Origin: CAYTPE01 sp964439885
Lineage (GTDB): Bacteria; Patescibacteriota; Patescibacteriia; Magasanikbacterales; GWA2-37-8
Direction of reading: 5' to 3'
DNA: 64,000 bases
NCBI GenBank assembly: GCA_964439885.1
Contig: CAYTPE010000001.1
Location: 10,363-74,362, forward strand
The position numbers were made by a program, and so were the translations under genes. A model generated the notes under the pieces. That model was given only the letters and a program-made list of their open reading frames with translations, was not told the origin of the DNA and did no database searches. Shown here piece after piece: positions 1-8,534 of this stretch. Each line of letters begins with the position of its first letter. Position 1 is the first letter of the stretch.

Positions 1-381
1 CAACACACACCAGCTGGTTACGAAAATTCTTACTGGACGCTGGCGGTGCGATACGACGGGCAAGAAAAAATCGGTGTTTCATGGGAAGATTTTCGTAAGA
101 AATTTATGGAGTTTGGTGGTGATGGTATTTATTCGGCTTGGGCACTAGTCTACAACGAGCCCGCAGTGCAGATGGTAAGTAAGGAAGGAAAATTTTTTAC
201 AGATCTACCCGCCCGAGCTGAATTTTTGAAAGGCATATGCGATAATGTGCAGTGCCCCAAAGCAGATGTATTGCAGCCAAAAATGATGCACTTCCCAACT
301 AATCAGGGCAGCGAAGAAGAGATTGTTGGGCAGGAAAAAGCTCTCAAAGAAACAATTAGCTTCTTTAGTCGCGCTGTATGA
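1..381 (+). CDS. DegT/DnrJ/EryC1-type PLP aminotransferase, C-terminal part
   Basis: The gene enters from the left edge. The open frame runs from base 1 without a start, so only about the last 126 residues are visible. The segment with YWTLAVRYDG, followed by a conserved region ending FGGDGIYSAWALVYNEP, resembles the C-terminal substrate lobe of DegT/DnrJ/EryC1/StrS sugar aminotransferases, which put an amino group on a nucleotide-activated keto sugar. The PLP-lysine part lies outside the window. The stop overlaps the next start by 4 bases (ATGA), which suggests translational coupling with the SDR gene. The following NeuB fusion suggests an amino-sugar or nonulosonic acid pathway. The family is inferred from the tail only. 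Confidence 0.75.
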   Translation, partial: QHTPAGYENSYWTLAVRYDGQEKIGVSWEDFRKKFMEFGGDGIYSAWALVYNEPAVQMVSKEGKFFTDLPARAEFLKGICDNVQCPKADVLQPKMMHFPTNQGSEEEIVGQEKALKETISFFSRAV

Positions 382-1181
382 AGCAAACATTTTTCGATTT
401 AACCAAAAAAGTAGTCCTCCTTACCGGAGGGCTTGGTTTTTTGGGAAAACATTTTGCGCGCTATTTGGTTACCTATGGTGCCACCGTGCTTATTCTTGAC
501 GTGCCAGATTACAAAACAGCAAAAACAATAATGCAGACATTTTTTACCCCGGCCGAAAAAAAACGCATTACCTATTTTCAGGCGGATATAACGAACAAAG
601 CTGAGTTGGTAACGCTTCACAAAATTATTATCAAGCGTTACAAAAAAATTGATGTATTAATAAACAATGCGGCTCTGAACCCGGCGGTGCGAAAAAATCA
701 AGCGCCCGAAGACGATAGTTTTGAGAATTTTAATTTGGATAAATGGCAGAAAATGTTTGATGTTAACGTGACTGGCACCATGTTGTGCTGCCAAGTTTTT
801 GGCTCCGCCATGCACCCTGGTGGCTCCATTATTAATCTTGCTTCCCTATATGGAATTCAGGCGCCGGATCAACGAATTTATAAAAAAGGTTTTACCAAAC
901 CGGTGTCGTATTCAGTCACTAAAGGCGGCGTTGTTATGCTCACGCGTTATTTGGCGGCCTACTGGGGTCCAAAAGGAATCCGCGTGAATAGTTTATCGCC
1001 GGGTGGTATTGAAGCGGATCAAGATAAGGATTTTGTCGAAAAATTTTCTTTTAGAACTCCACTAGGCAGAATGGGCAAGGTGGAGGAGCTTGGGGGGATG
1101 CTTGTCTACTTAGCGTCCGACAGTTCATCGTATACCACCGGTGCCAATATGATTATTGATGGGGGTATTACAGTTTGGTAA
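378..1181 (+). CDS. SDR-family NAD(P)-dependent oxidoreductase
   Basis: This 267-residue protein has the classical short-chain dehydrogenase layout: a glycine-rich nucleotide site TGGLGFLG near residue 16, the NNAA motif, a catalytic serine in the IINLASLYG strand, and the YSVTK Tyr/Lys pair. The C-terminal part includes the usual segment with IRVNSLSPGG. The reaction is probably reduction or oxidation of a sugar intermediate in the surrounding nucleotide-sugar operon. The exact substrate cannot be read from sequence. It overlaps the aminotransferase by 4 bases and precedes the NeuB fusion by 23 bases, so the three are probably co-transcribed. Confidence 0.88.
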   Translation: MKQTFFDLTKKVVLLTGGLGFLGKHFARYLVTYGATVLILDVPDYKTAKTIMQTFFTPAEKKRITYFQADITNKAELVTLHKIIIKRYKKIDVLINNAALNPAVRKNQAPEDDSFENFNLDKWQKMFDVNVTGTMLCCQVFGSAMHPGGSIINLASLYGIQAPDQRIYKKGFTKPVSYSVTKGGVVMLTRYLAAYWGPKGIRVNSLSPGGIEADQDKDFVEKFSFRTPLGRMGKVEELGGMLVYLASDSSSYTTGANMIIDGGITVW

Positions 1182-1204
1182 CCCTCTACTAATATTTATT
1201 CAAT

Positions 1205-3448
1205 ATGGTCATCGACCGCGCTCTCGACCCACTTATTATCAAAGAGTACGAAAGTATCAAAACCGCTCTGGTGAAGATTGATAAAAATCAACAGCAGGTT
1301 ATTTTGGTTGTTTCCGAAGAAGGAGTGCTTTTGGGCATTGCCACCGATGGCGATATTCGCCGCTGGCTTATTAAACAGCCTGAAGTTGATTTGAACAAAC
1401 CGATCAAGAGCGTCATGAAAGTTGATTTTATAAGCGTGCACGAGCAAACTGATACCGCTCGGGTTGAGCAGTTTTTTTCCAATGAAATTAAATTCATTCC
1501 TCTGCTTGACGACATGGGAAGACTGGTGGGAATAGCGCGGCCGTCATCAGACACATTTTTGATGGGTAATCGTAAGATCGGTGTTGGTCAACCCGCCTTT
1601 ATAATCGCGGAAATTGGAAATAATCATAATGGCAGCATCGAGCTTGCCAAGAAGCTTGTGGATCTGGCAGCCGAAGCTGGGGCTGATTGTGTTAAATTCC
1701 AAATGCGCGATCTCGGTTCACTCTACTCCAACCGCGGTAAAGCAGGCGATAAACGAGAAGATCTTGGTTCGCAGTATACATTGGATTTGCTCAATAAGTT
1801 CAATTTAACCCCCGAACAAATGTTTGAGGTGTTCGACTATTGTAAGAGTCGAAATATTTTGGCCTTCTGCACGCCGTGGGATTTGCAAAGTTTAGAGCAC
1901 CTCAAACGTTATGGCATGCCCGGCTTCAAAATTGCTTCCGCCGACCTTACGAATCATGAACTGCTCACCGCCGCGGCCAAAATCGGCAAACCACTCATCT
2001 GTTCGTCCGGCATGACCACCGAGAGCGAAATTCGAGCGGCAGTAAAAGTGCTCAGTGGCACCGGCGTGCCGTTTGCATTGTTACACTGCAATTCCACCTA
2101 CCCAGCACCATTTAGCGATATCAATTTACGCTACATGCCCATGCTCAAAGAGATTGCCCACTGTCCGGTGGGGTATTCAGGGCATGAGCGCGGTATTAAT
2201 GTCGCTGTCGCCGCCGTTGCGCTCGGCGCCAATATTATTGAGAAACATTTTACCATCGATCGAGCCATGGAAGGCAATGATCATCGCGTTAGCCTTTTAC
2301 CGGATGAATTCAAAAAGATGGTCGAAGGCATCCGCGAAGTAGAGCTTGCGCTCGGGAGTGGACAGAAAACCGTACTCTCTCAGGGTGAGCTTATGAATCG
2401 TGAGGTGCTCGGTAAAAGCGTGGTTGTATCAAGAGCCGTATCCAAGGGCACCACTTTTACTCCCGACATGCTCGATATAAAAAGCCCGGGCAAGGGTCTG
2501 CCCGCTTATCGAAAGGGTGATGTGATCGGCAAAATAGCGAATCGCGACTTTGCTCCTGGCGATTTTATTTTTCCAAGCGATCTGAGCGAAGGTGGTACGA
2601 GCGAAACCACTTTTCGTTTTAAGCGTCGATGGGGTATTCCGGTTCGCTACCATGATTTTAAACAAATGCTCACGAAGGCTAATCCGGAATTGATTGAATT
2701 TCACTTAAGTTACAAAGATATCGAAGAAGACGCGCATCAGTTTTTCGACAAACCACTGAATATGCACTACGTGGTGCATGCGCCCGAACTGTTTGCCGGC
2801 GACCATATTTTGGATCTTGCGTCGAGTGACGAATCGTACCGCCAGGCTTCGATTGCGAACATGCAACGAATAGTCGATATTACCCGCAGCCTCAAAACAT
2901 ATTTTACTACCGAACGACCCCTTATTGTCGCAAATGTGGGAGGCTTTACGGCCGATAAAAATATGCCAGTTGCCGAAAGAGCCGAGCGTTACAAACGAGT
3001 GGCCGAAAGTCTTCGTAAAGTTGATTCTGCGGGAGTGGAGATTATACCGCAGACTATGCCACCATTCCCATGGCATTTTGGTGGGCAGCGCTTCCATAAT
3101 TTATTTGTCGACCCTGATGAGATTGTGGAATTTTGTAAAACATATGGTTATCGCGTGTGCCTTGATATCGCGCACTCCAAACTCGCCTGCAACCACTATA
3201 AATGGTCATTCCGAGAATTTGTGGAAAAGGTCGGTCCCTACACCGCCCATTATCATATTTCAGACGCTCTTGGCGCCGATGGCGAAGGGCTGCAGATACA
3301 CGATGGCGAAATTGATTTTAAAGCATTGTCCGATATTATGAATCACGTTTCCCCAGAGGCTTCCTTTATTCCCGAAATTTGGCAAGGTCATAAAGACAGT
3401 GGAAGCGGCTTTTGGACCGCGCTTTCGCGTCTGCAAAAATGGTTTTAA
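1205..3448 (+). CDS. neuB: CBS - NeuB (sialic/nonulosonic acid synthase) - SAF - TIM-barrel fusion
   Basis: This 747-residue protein has four parts. A CBS-domain pair occupies roughly residues 1-125 (GIATDGDIRRWL, then GRLVGIARP). A NeuB condensing domain follows at about 126-395, with EIGNNHNG, KFQMRDL, HCNSTYPAP, GYSGHERG and EKHFTIDRAMEGNDH, the landmarks of enzymes that join phosphoenolpyruvate to an N-acylated mannosamine-type sugar. A SAF/antifreeze-like lid spans about 400-460. The last 290 residues form an AP-endonuclease-2/xylose-isomerase-type TIM barrel (VCLDIAHSK, AHYHISDA, IPEIWQGH). The product should be a nonulosonic acid such as a legionaminic-type sugar, but the exact sugar is not decidable here. 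CBS domains usually sense adenylates or similar ligands, so nucleotide control of flux is an inference. Confidence 0.9.
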   Translation: MVIDRALDPLIIKEYESIKTALVKIDKNQQQVILVVSEEGVLLGIATDGDIRRWLIKQPEVDLNKPIKSVMKVDFISVHEQTDTARVEQFFSNEIKFIPLLDDMGRLVGIARPSSDTFLMGNRKIGVGQPAFIIAEIGNNHNGSIELAKKLVDLAAEAGADCVKFQMRDLGSLYSNRGKAGDKREDLGSQYTLDLLNKFNLTPEQMFEVFDYCKSRNILAFCTPWDLQSLEHLKRYGMPGFKIASADLTNHELLTAAAKIGKPLICSSGMTTESEIRAAVKVLSGTGVPFALLHCNSTYPAPFSDINLRYMPMLKEIAHCPVGYSGHERGINVAVAAVALGANIIEKHFTIDRAMEGNDHRVSLLPDEFKKMVEGIREVELALGSGQKTVLSQGELMNREVLGKSVVVSRAVSKGTTFTPDMLDIKSPGKGLPAYRKGDVIGKIANRDFAPGDFIFPSDLSEGGTSETTFRFKRRWGIPVRYHDFKQMLTKANPELIEFHLSYKDIEEDAHQFFDKPLNMHYVVHAPELFAGDHILDLASSDESYRQASIANMQRIVDITRSLKTYFTTERPLIVANVGGFTADKNMPVAERAERYKRVAESLRKVDSAGVEIIPQTMPPFPWHFGGQRFHNLFVDPDEIVEFCKTYGYRVCLDIAHSKLACNHYKWSFREFVEKVGPYTAHYHISDALGADGEGLQIHDGEIDFKALSDIMNHVSPEASFIPEIWQGHKDSGSGFWTALSRLQKWF

Positions 3449-3451
3449 CCT

Positions 3452-4306
3452 ATGGTACAGTGCTACTTGTGTCACAATAAAAAATTAGTTTTGAGAAACG
3501 ATTCCACGCGCGATCGACCGGAAATAAAGGTTCTCCATTGCCCGGCGTGCGATCTCACGTTTCTTGCTTCGTTCAAACATTTGAACGATTTTTCGTATAA
3601 CGACAGTAAGCACAACTACGATAAACCAATACCGAGCAAGGAGGCTTATACCATGTTACTCAAGGAGCTGTCCGGTGACGATCTCAGACGTGTTGAGCAA
3701 CACAAAAAAATGATCACCGGCAAGCGCTTGTTGGATTTTGGGTGTGGCGCTGGTGGGTTTTTACTACAAGCTAAAAAGCATGCCAAAGAAGCATACGGCG
3801 TCGAGATTGATTCAATTACGCGGTTCTATAATAAAAAAGTCTCGGTAAAAAAATCCATCGAGGAATTCAACATGCAATTTGACGTTATCACACTCTTCCA
3901 TGTTATCGAACATATACCGGATCCGATTGCACTACTCACCATGTTAAAAAAATTTCTTCGTCCCGGCGGTACCATTATTATCGAAGTGCCGAACGATCAT
4001 GATGCGCTTATCTCGTATTACCAATTGCCTGCCTTTAAGAATTTTACCTATTGGAGCCTACATCTGTTTTCGTTTTCGCCCCAAAGCATTACCAGGCTTT
4101 TCCGCAACGCTGGGTATAAGCGCAGTCAGGTAACCTTTTTTCAGCGCTACTCATTTGCCAATCACATTGGGTGGCTTAAAGACGGCAAACCAGGTGGGCA
4201 GAACCGCTATCCAGAGATGGATACCCAAAAATTGAACGCCGCGTATGTCGCGCATTTGAAAAAAAACGGTCTGTGCGACACGCTGATTGCTTATTTAAAA
4301 AAGTAG
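3452..4306 (+). CDS. Class I SAM-dependent methyltransferase with N-terminal zinc ribbon
   Basis: The 284-residue protein begins with a putative zinc ribbon of two CxxC pairs (CYLCHNKK and CPACDL), followed by a Rossmann methyltransferase domain. Motif I is LDFGCGAGGFL near residue 92. The post-motif segment FDVITLFHVIEHIPDP is typical of Methyltransf_23-type enzymes. It lies 3 bases after the NeuB fusion and 3 bases before a sugar dehydrogenase, so it probably methylates a sugar or glycan in the same pathway. The acceptor is unknown. Confidence 0.85.
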   Translation: MVQCYLCHNKKLVLRNDSTRDRPEIKVLHCPACDLTFLASFKHLNDFSYNDSKHNYDKPIPSKEAYTMLLKELSGDDLRRVEQHKKMITGKRLLDFGCGAGGFLLQAKKHAKEAYGVEIDSITRFYNKKVSVKKSIEEFNMQFDVITLFHVIEHIPDPIALLTMLKKFLRPGGTIIIEVPNDHDALISYYQLPAFKNFTYWSLHLFSFSPQSITRLFRNAGYKRSQVTFFQRYSFANHIGWLKDGKPGGQNRYPEMDTQKLNAAYVAHLKKNGLCDTLIAYLKK

Positions 4307-4309
4307 TGT

Positions 4310-5710
4310 ATGAAAGTACTTTATATTGGCGGTGGCTTTGTGGGAGCCTGTAGCGCCGCAGTTTCTGCCGACAGTGGCCACGAGACGATGGTATACGATA
4401 TCGACCAACACAAAACAGCCTTGCTTTCGTCGGGCGATCGGACGCGCATTGAATCATGTCTTTTTGAAAAAGGATTGGGAGATTTACTGGTGCGTAACGC
4501 CGACCGAATTACTTTTACCAGTGACTATGCTGATGTGGAAGCTTTTTTAGATACCTGTGAGGTTGTATTCATGTGTGTGCCCACTCCCGAAATCGATGAG
4601 ACGGGCGAAAGTGACCTGTCGTATTATAATGCAGCCACGGAAAAACTTTCTACTTGTTTAGTAAAGCGCAACAGTGGCTCTCAAAGCAATTACATTGTCG
4701 TCGTTAATAAGAGTACCGTTCCTATTGATACGGTGAGCCGAACCGAGCAGATGCTGGCTGAGCGTGGTGTCAAAAATGTGGGCGTGGTTTCTAACCCGGA
4801 ATTTTTGGTTGAGGGCAAAGCCGTGCAAGATTCCCTCAAACCGGATCGGATAGTGGTCGGCGCGCGCACTGAGCGTGACTTTGAGGTTATGCGCCGTTTG
4901 TATCAGCGGTTTTACGATTCTCCCACGGTGCAATATTTACAAGTAAGCCCGGAAGAAGGTGCCGCCAGTAAATTGTTAGCAAATTATTATCTCTTCAATC
5001 GCTTGGCTGTTTGTTTCGATGTGATTGGCAGAACCTGTGAAGCTTTTCCTGGCCTAAAATTCGAAAATATTCGTCGCGTGCTTACCACCGATAAAAGAAT
5101 CGGCGAGTGGGGTTTTTACGATAGTCTGTATGCCGGTGGAAGCTGTTTTATCAAAGATACTCGCTCGCTTGCGCACCAACTGCAGTCCGTTGGCTATGAT
5201 GCGCCGCTCGTACGCGAAACACATGCCGCCAATCGTCGCCAACTGATGTCCTTTTTGAATCGCGCCGAGCGCGAGGCGCAGTACCAGTGGGTGGGAAAAA
5301 AGGTGGCGCTCCTCGGCGTTGCTTTTAAACGAGACACTAACGATGTCCGCAATTCACCAAGCAGTGATATCGTCCGCTTTCTCCATGATAAAAAAGTGGG
5401 GAACATTACCGTGTACGATCCGGCAGCGATGGATACTTTTAAAAAAACGATTTCCGCGGATTTAACACTTCACTACGCACAAAATGAAAGTGAGGCTATA
5501 CACGACGCCGATGTCATTATCGTGGCTACCGATTGGCCACAATTTCGTGGTGTCGCCGACCAGCTGGTAATGCAAATGAATAGCACACATACGAATAAGC
5601 CTGAGTTGATTATGGATTGTCGCCGCATGTTCCAACATCGCTATGACGATTTGCAAAAAAGCGGCTGCGCTATTATCGCGGTTGGTTCGCCGCTTATCTC
5701 ACCTCAATAA
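4310..5710 (+). CDS. UDP-glucose/GDP-mannose dehydrogenase family protein
   Basis: This 466-residue protein has the three-part nucleotide-sugar dehydrogenase fold. It has an N-terminal Rossmann motif (YIGGGFVGACSA), a central region with NKSTVPIDTV and SNPEFLVEGKAVQD, and a C-terminal domain with VALLGVAFKRDTNDVRNSPS. The active-site segment is GGSCFIKD with the nucleophilic cysteine near residue 279; the family usually has GGxCxPKD, so an isoleucine replaces the proline. The enzyme should oxidise the C6 hydroxyl of a UDP- or GDP-hexose to a uronic acid using two NAD. It is followed 4 bases later by a second, different dehydrogenase. Confidence 0.9.
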   Translation: MKVLYIGGGFVGACSAAVSADSGHETMVYDIDQHKTALLSSGDRTRIESCLFEKGLGDLLVRNADRITFTSDYADVEAFLDTCEVVFMCVPTPEIDETGESDLSYYNAATEKLSTCLVKRNSGSQSNYIVVVNKSTVPIDTVSRTEQMLAERGVKNVGVVSNPEFLVEGKAVQDSLKPDRIVVGARTERDFEVMRRLYQRFYDSPTVQYLQVSPEEGAASKLLANYYLFNRLAVCFDVIGRTCEAFPGLKFENIRRVLTTDKRIGEWGFYDSLYAGGSCFIKDTRSLAHQLQSVGYDAPLVRETHAANRRQLMSFLNRAEREAQYQWVGKKVALLGVAFKRDTNDVRNSPSSDIVRFLHDKKVGNITVYDPAAMDTFKKTISADLTLHYAQNESEAIHDADVIIVATDWPQFRGVADQLVMQMNSTHTNKPELIMDCRRMFQHRYDDLQKSGCAIIAVGSPLISPQ

Positions 5711-5714
5711 TTGT

Positions 5715-7046
5715 ATGGTTTCTTTTGCAGAATTACAATCCAAACGTCAGTCAATCGTGGTTGTCGGGCTGGGATATGTCGGGCTGCCTCTCGCCATCGC
5801 ACTTGCCAGACATTTCAAGGTGATTGGTTTTGATGTTAAAGAAAATAGGATTACCGAACTTCAAGCGCACTACGACCGAACGAGAGAAGTCACTGCTGAC
5901 GATCTAATGAGCAGCACAATGGAGTTTGTGAGCGATCCGGTTGAGGTACGGAAAAAGCTGTGCGGTGAGTCGGCGTTTATTATTGTGGCGGTACCAACTC
6001 CTGTAAACCAAAAAAACGAACCAGATCTTACACTTGTAGAAAAAGCGTCAGCGATGGTAGGAAAAGATTTTCTTTCCCCCGGCAGCGTGGTAGTGTATGA
6101 ATCCACTGTCTACCCGGGAGTCACCGAAGACATCTGCATTCCAATTCTTGAAGAAAAATCACAAACTAAACGTGGTATTGATTTTAAGGTCGGTTATTCG
6201 CCGGAGCGTATTAACCCGGGCGATCACGAGCACACTATCAACAAAGTCACTAAAATCGTTTCCGGCATGGATGCTGAATCCCTCGACGTAATTGCCGCGG
6301 TGTATGGGAGTATTACCACTGTTTTTAAAGCCTCATCCATCAAAGTAGCCGAAGCGGCCAAGGTTATCGAAAATACCCAGCGCGATATCAATATTGCCCT
6401 GATGAATGAACTGGCAGTTATCTTTAGCAAGATGGGCATTTCCACGTACGATGTTCTGGCGGCCGCCGGTACCAAATGGAATTTTCTCAAATTTACACCT
6501 GGCCTCGTTGGGGGCCACTGTATCGGGGTGGATCCGTATTACCTCACACACCGCGCCGAGCAGCTCGGCTACACGCCAGAAGTCATTTTGTCGGGACGCA
6601 AAATCAATGATGGAATGGGGGAGTGGATCGTGGAGCAGGTAGTGCAGCGAAGTAAAAAGCTGGGTAAAGATATTACCAAGTGTAATGTACTTGTTTGCGG
6701 CATGACATTTAAAGAAAACGTCCCCGATGTACGCAATTCCAAAGTATGGGATATTATCCAAGCGCTTAAAAAGCGTGGCGCCCAGCCTACCGTGTATGAT
6801 CCGATTGCCTATAAAGACGAAGTCGAGTATGAATATGATTTTAAGCTTGCCGAAACGGAGGCGCTTTCCCGTGGTAAAAATTATGACATTATTATAGTAG
6901 CAGTAGCCCACCGGGAATTTGTGAATATGACGTCAGAAGCTTGGCAAAAAATAGCGTCTTCGAACCAACCAATGGTTGTTGATGTAAAAGGAGTTCTAAA
7001 TAAAGCCGAACTTGAACGAGTTGGATTTTCTTATTGGACTTTATAA
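5715..7046 (+). CDS. tviB: UDP-N-acetylhexosamine 6-dehydrogenase (TviB/WbpA type)
   Basis: Taken as starting at the ATG at 5715, just after the upstream stop, the protein has 443 residues. A longer frame exists upstream, but it overlaps the previous gene and adds nothing family-like. It has VVGLGYVGLPLA at the N-terminus, YSPERINPGD, a VIENTQRDINIALMNE helix and the catalytic segment GGHCIGVDPYYL with Cys near residue 268. These are signatures of the TviB/WbpO group that oxidises UDP-GlcNAc or UDP-GalNAc to the uronic acid. A 4-epimerase follows directly, the same pairing that makes UDP-GalNAcA in Vi-antigen-like pathways. Confidence 0.88.
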   Translation: MVSFAELQSKRQSIVVVGLGYVGLPLAIALARHFKVIGFDVKENRITELQAHYDRTREVTADDLMSSTMEFVSDPVEVRKKLCGESAFIIVAVPTPVNQKNEPDLTLVEKASAMVGKDFLSPGSVVVYESTVYPGVTEDICIPILEEKSQTKRGIDFKVGYSPERINPGDHEHTINKVTKIVSGMDAESLDVIAAVYGSITTVFKASSIKVAEAAKVIENTQRDINIALMNELAVIFSKMGISTYDVLAAAGTKWNFLKFTPGLVGGHCIGVDPYYLTHRAEQLGYTPEVILSGRKINDGMGEWIVEQVVQRSKKLGKDITKCNVLVCGMTFKENVPDVRNSKVWDIIQALKKRGAQPTVYDPIAYKDEVEYEYDFKLAETEALSRGKNYDIIIVAVAHREFVNMTSEAWQKIASSNQPMVVDVKGVLNKAELERVGFSYWTL

Positions 7047-7086
7047 TCTTCTAATCTTTCAGTCTTTTAGTCTTCAGTCTTTCACT
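7047..7086. repeat. Micro-repeat spacer
   Basis: The 40-base gap between the dehydrogenase and epimerase genes consists almost entirely of variants of a short word (agtctt/atctt), repeated about six times up to the start codon. It is a single-arm example of the spacer type seen elsewhere in the window. No promoter or ribosome binding site is obvious. Confidence 0.55.
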
Positions 7087-8001
7087 ATGTCTCATTATCT
7101 CGTCACTGGCGGTGCTGGCTTCATCGGTACTAACCTCGTTAAACGCTTGCTCGCCGATGGTCATACCGTAAAAGTCTATGACAATTACGCTGCCGGGAAA
7201 AAACCGGAGCGTATACAAAGTGGCGCCGAGTATATCGAAGGCGACATTCGTGATCTGGAAAGTCTGAAAAAAGCGTGTGCGGGCGTGGATGGCATTTTTC
7301 ACTTAGCGGCGCTGCCGCGAGTTCTTTTCTCCGTCGAAAATCCGCTGCTCACACACGACGTGAACGTGAACGGCACACTCAATGTGCTTCTTGCCGCCCG
7401 TGATATGAAAGTGAAGCGTGTTGTTTTTTCCACTTCGTCGGCCGCGTATGGCGACCAGACGGTATATCCGCTTCCAGAAGATACGGTGATCAAGAAACCG
7501 GTCAGCCCGTACGGCTTCCATAAACTGGTTGGCGAAGAATATTGCCGACTATTCAGTCTGTTGTATGGAGTTGAAACCGTATCGCTCTGTTACTTCAATA
7601 TTTACGGTCCCTATTTTGACCCCGAAGGCGCATACGCGCTCGTAATCGGTCGATTCCTCAAGCTCCGCAGCGAAGGTAAGCCCATGACCGTGCGTGGTGA
7701 TGGTGAAATGTATCGCGACTATACGCACGTATTCGACGCGGTTGAAGCGAATATACTTGCTATGACAAAAGAGACGGTGGGCAAGGGCGAGGTGCTTAAT
7801 ATCGGCTACGGCGAACCGCATTCCGTAAACGAACTGGTGCAACTCATCGGTGGGGCAGCCGAATATGTTCCGGCTCTTCCTGGTGAAATGAAATTTACTC
7901 ACGCTGATAACAGCAAGGCGCGTCGATTGCTTGGGTGGCAGCCCACCATCGCGCTTGCGGACGGTATTGCTATGCTCAAAAAAGAATGGGGATTAGAGTA
8001 G
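7087..8001 (+). CDS. NAD-dependent epimerase/dehydratase (UDP-GlcNAc 4-epimerase-like)
   Basis: The start is placed at the ATG at 7087, directly before the glycine-rich motif VTGGAGFIGTNL; an in-frame extension upstream is made only of repeat spacer sequence. The resulting 304-residue protein is an extended SDR with a catalytic tyrosine/lysine in SPYGFHK and a C-terminal sugar-binding part (YRDYTHVFDAVEA). It resembles UDP-glucose or UDP-GlcNAc 4-epimerases of the WbpP/TviC kind. With the preceding dehydrogenase it probably supplies a galacto-configured N-acetyl uronic acid. It ends the first sugar operon, just before a strong terminator. Confidence 0.87.
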   Translation: MSHYLVTGGAGFIGTNLVKRLLADGHTVKVYDNYAAGKKPERIQSGAEYIEGDIRDLESLKKACAGVDGIFHLAALPRVLFSVENPLLTHDVNVNGTLNVLLAARDMKVKRVVFSTSSAAYGDQTVYPLPEDTVIKKPVSPYGFHKLVGEEYCRLFSLLYGVETVSLCYFNIYGPYFDPEGAYALVIGRFLKLRSEGKPMTVRGDGEMYRDYTHVFDAVEANILAMTKETVGKGEVLNIGYGEPHSVNELVQLIGGAAEYVPALPGEMKFTHADNSKARRLLGWQPTIALADGIAMLKKEWGLE

Positions 8002-8049
8002 AAAGTCATTGAAAAATTATTAAGAGATTATTAAAAAGTTATTATACAA
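8002..8049. repeat. AT-rich micro-repeat spacer
   Basis: After the epimerase stop the sequence repeats variants of attattaa/ttattaaaaag several times. The same word family, in both orientations, fills the 36.7 kb spacer between the two ABC permease genes. Confidence 0.5.
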
Positions 8050-8083
8050 AAAACCCGGCTTTTCAAGCCGGGTTTAATTTTTT
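8050..8083. terminator. Bidirectional intrinsic terminator
   Basis: A hairpin with arms AACCCGGCTT and AAGCCGGGTT around a TTC loop is flanked by A-rich sequence on the left and a T-run on the right. It can therefore end both the plus-strand sugar operon and the minus-strand rpmA transcript converging from the right. Confidence 0.9.
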
Positions 8084-8088
8084 CAGAT

Positions 8089-8367
8089 TTATGCGGTCAC
8101 AACATGGACAAAACGGGCATCTTTGAGTTTGCCGTCGAAACGCATGCGTTTGGCTTCGGTAAATTTAACCTTACCGTTTTCCATGGCAAACAAAGTATCA
8201 TCTTTGGCGCGTTTCACGTTGGTGCCTGGGTGAATGCGGGTACCGCGCTGGCGAACCAAAATCATACCTTTTTTAACGGTCTGACCGCTGAAAAGTTTGA
8301 TACCAAGACGTTGTGAATTTGACTCTCGCCCGTTACGTGATGAACCGGCGGCTTTCTTATGTGACAT
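8089..8367 (-). CDS. rpmA: 50S ribosomal protein L27
   Basis: The 92-residue product is a clear L27. It starts [16 protein letters not shown], contains [21 protein letters not shown] fragments of the conserved core, and ends in a basic tail. L27 sits near the peptidyl transferase centre of the large subunit. The N-terminus begins directly at the mature sequence, without the cleavable extension known from Firmicutes. The usual partner rplU (L21) is not adjacent; the gene appears to be transcribed alone from a near-perfect promoter about 100 bases upstream, through a leader containing two hairpins. Confidence 0.97.
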   Translation of the reverse strand: MSHKKAAGSSRNGRESNSQRLGIKLFSGQTVKKGMILVRQRGTRIHPGTNVKRAKDDTLFAMENGKVKFTEAKRMRFDGKLKDARFVHVVTA

Positions 8368-8465
8368 ATGAATTTACTTTCGCAAGGAAATTCACTTCGT
8401 AGCGACTCGCCGCGGCGAGGAGCGTAGAAGGTCCTTATATATGAATGATATGGTGTGTAAATGGT
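8368..8465 (-). promoter_or_regulatory. Structured rpmA leader
   Basis: Between the predicted transcription start and the rpmA ATG there are about 100 bases. They contain a hairpin centred on the perfect 14-base palindrome CTCGCCGCGGCGAG (8406-8419), and a second hairpin with GAATTT/AAATTC arms immediately before the start codon. No Shine-Dalgarno sequence is visible. The leader may control L27 synthesis, or the GC-rich hairpin may be a dispersed palindromic element. Confidence 0.45.
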
Positions 8466-8471
8466 AGCCAC

Positions 8472-8500
8472 ATTATATGCTAAAATCTTATTCTTGTCAA
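8472..8500 (-). promoter_or_regulatory. Sigma-70 promoter for rpmA
   Basis: Read on the minus strand there is TTGACA, a 17-base spacer and TATAAT: a perfect match to both consensus hexamers with optimal spacing. Its -35 box overlaps that of the divergent plus-strand promoter. Confidence 0.88.
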
Positions 8501-8522
8501 GCTTGGCTGTTGATGATAAAAT
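8494..8522 (+). promoter_or_regulatory. Divergent promoter for the 8535 gene
   Basis: TTGTCA, 17 bases and TAAAAT face right. The -35 hexamer overlaps the -35 of the rpmA promoter, because TTGTCAA read backwards is TTGACAA. The expected transcription start is only about 6 bases before the ATG at 8535, giving an almost leaderless message. Confidence 0.6.
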
Positions 8523-8534
8523 TAAGCCATATTT

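Noticed and set aside
5643..5714. Upstream start for the TviB-like gene
   Set aside because: It would overlap the preceding dehydrogenase by 68 bases and add 24 residues before the Rossmann motif; the ATG at 5715 follows the stop directly.
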